Source: Gammaproteobacteria bacterium (GTDB lineage Bacteria > Pseudomonadota > Gammaproteobacteria > Ga0077536). Taken from it: a DNA stretch of 64,000 nt. How positions within the stretch are numbered: position 1 is the stretch's first letter; each line of letters opens with the position of its first letter. Below are positions 62,578 through 64,000 of the stretch, in pieces. The stretch is from assembly GCA_009692265.1 (NCBI GenBank), contig SHZM01000002.1:33074-97073 (forward strand), given 5' to 3'. Under the pieces are notes generated by a model, which was given only the letters and a program-made list of their open reading frames with translations, was not told the DNA's origin and did no database searches. Position numbers and translations under genes: made by a program.

Positions 62578-63576
62578 CTAATGCGCGGTACCGATGGCGG
62601 CGAGGTGCCCGCGTTTCAATTGCTCATCGAAATAGCCAATCGTTTTCACCAGGCCTTGCCTTAGTTTAATCGTGGGCTCCCAGCCGAGCTGCTGTTGCGC
62701 GCGGGTAATGTCTGGGCAGCGCTGTTTGGGATCATCACTCGGCAGTGGTTGGAAGATCACGGTAGAACGTGAGCCCGTCAGTTCAATGACGATCTTGGCG
62801 AGATCGGCAATGGCAAATTCGTCTGGATTGCCGAGGTTTATAGGACCGGTGATATCGTCTGGCGTATTCATCAGAGCCACGAGCCCTGCGACTAAATCGT
62901 CGACATAGCAGAACGAGCGAGTTTGTTGGCCGGTGCCGTAGAGGGTGATCGGCTGGTTTTTCAAAGCTTGCATGATGAAATTCGACACTACCCGACCGTC
63001 GTTCGGATGCATGCGTGGTCCGTAGGTATTGAAAATACGCGCAACCTTGATCTGCAATTGATGTTGGCGGTGGTAGTCGAAGAACAAGGTTTCGGCGCAG
63101 CGCTTGCCTTCGTCATAGCAGGCGCGAGTGCCGATGGGGTTCGCATGCCCCCAATAAGTCTCTACCTGCGGATGGACTATGGGGTCGCCATACACCTCGC
63201 TGGTGGATGCCTGGAGGATCCGTGCGCGTACGCGTTTCGCCAAGCCCAGCATATTGATCGCGCCATGCACGCTGGTTTTGATGGTTTGCACCGGGTTGTT
63301 CTGATAATGAATCGGCGAGGCCGGACAGGCGAGGTTATAAATCTCATCAGTCTCGACATACAGTGGAAAGGTCACATCATGTCGCATCAGCTCAAACAAC
63401 GGATTACCTAGAAGTGGCGAAATATTGTCTTTCGATCCGGTATAAAAATTGTCGACGCAGAGCACGTCGTGGCCGGCACGCAGCAAAGTTTCGCATAGAT
63501 GCGAACCGAGAAATCCCGCACCGCCAGTGACCAGAATCCGACGACGCGTTGCAGTTAATGGCGTTGAGTAATCCAT
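62578..63576 (-). CDS. UDP-glucuronate decarboxylase (UDP-xylose synthase), SDR family
   Basis: [63 protein letters not shown]. Confidence 0.92.
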   Translation of the reverse strand: MDYSTPLTATRRRILVTGGAGFLGSHLCETLLRAGHDVLCVDNFYTGSKDNISPLLGNPLFELMRHDVTFPLYVETDEIYNLACPASPIHYQNNPVQTIKTSVHGAINMLGLAKRVRARILQASTSEVYGDPIVHPQVETYWGHANPIGTRACYDEGKRCAETLFFDYHRQHQLQIKVARIFNTYGPRMHPNDGRVVSNFIMQALKNQPITLYGTGQQTRSFCYVDDLVAGLVALMNTPDDITGPINLGNPDEFAIADLAKIVIELTGSRSTVIFQPLPSDDPKQRCPDITRAQQQLGWEPTIKLRQGLVKTIGYFDEQLKRGHLAAIGTAH

Positions 63577-63611
63577 GGTATCCCTTCAACCTAGAAACGG
63601 CAGTCGAACGG

Positions 63612-63722
63612 CGCGTGCAGTGCGACCCATTGGGTGCAGGGCAAGGCGCGATGAGGAGGAATAGCCAGCACATCCTCCGAGTTGCAACGCCGCCATGCGC
63701 GCGAGGGGGCATGCTGCACGCG
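63612..63722. repeat. Long imperfect palindromic element (candidate dispersed intergenic repeat)
   Basis: Outer perfect arms CGCGTGCAG (63612-63620) / CTGCACGCG (63714-63722); inner arms GGAGGA (63655-63660) / TCCTCC (63673-63678) around a 12-nt loop. Confidence 0.5.
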
Positions 63723-64000
63723 TCGTAGCGCGGCTTACACAGTAGGTGAAGCCCATTTGAAGTACAAATTTTGATTTGATCATGAGCTTCCTAAGGTTGT
63801 TCAGCGGTCAACTGCCGTTTCTAGGTTCATTTGCGTATGGCGCGTGGGCACGGGGTATAGCTTACTGCATCAGATTGCTACAGTTTTGACTACACCTGCA
63901 GTTACGATGAAAATAAATTGAACTTCTGGGAGTGGCAGAGCGAGTGGGCAAGAAAGCAAATAGGTAATTGATGCGAGTATTCGCTCCTAATCGCCGACAA

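Noticed and set aside
63586-63783. 65-aa minus-strand ORF upstream of the UDP-xylose synthase
   Set aside because: Overlaps the nested palindromes; composition looks like repeat-derived translation rather than a gene.
63852-63973. Short plus-strand frame reading ...SFDYTCSYDENKLNFWEWQSEWARKQIGN*, which looks protein-like
   Set aside because: Only about 35 codons after the last in-frame stop, no convincing start or RBS, near the window edge; could be chance or a gene remnant but not supportable.
1-64000. Search by eye for CRISPR arrays, tRNA/rRNA genes, transposases, integrases, phage genes, toxin-antitoxin or defence systems
   Set aside because: None recognised; no regularly spaced repeats, CCA-ending cloverleaf candidates or mobile-element proteins were evident, although a tool-based scan was not possible.

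Overview
This 64 kb window is a gammaproteobacterial-type chromosome segment, dense in housekeeping genes. From left to right it holds: (1) an essentially complete dcw division/cell-wall cluster (ftsL 3' end, ftsI, murE, murF, mraY, murD, ftsW, murG, murC, murB, ddl, ftsQ, ftsA, ftsZ) followed by lpxC, a dciA-like gene and secA; (2) argJ, a Nudix-ThiE fusion and the zapD-coaE-pilD-pilC-pilB block; (3) clpB, pgeF, rluD, bamD, nadE and sucCD; (4) pilS-pilR-pilA with a sigma54-type promoter and a strong terminator; (5) an accessory surface-glycan region of about 15 kb, with two tandem TMTC-like membrane proteins directly after pilA, glycosyltransferases, methyltransferases, a flippase-like membrane protein, a sulfotransferase and a dTDP-sugar operon; (6) suhB, trmJ, a GT-C protein, purM, DUF2066, perM and hda; (7) a flagellar relic between hda and a UDP-glucuronate decarboxylase gene. 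In the relic, the 3' end of fliD (minus strand, not in the supplied ORF track) is joined head-to-head to the 3' third of fliI (plus strand), followed by an intact-looking fliJ. The relic and the pilA-adjacent glycan region are the most notable findings. I found no rRNA, tRNA, CRISPR array or transposase. All product calls come from recognising motifs and synteny in the sequence; no database search was run.
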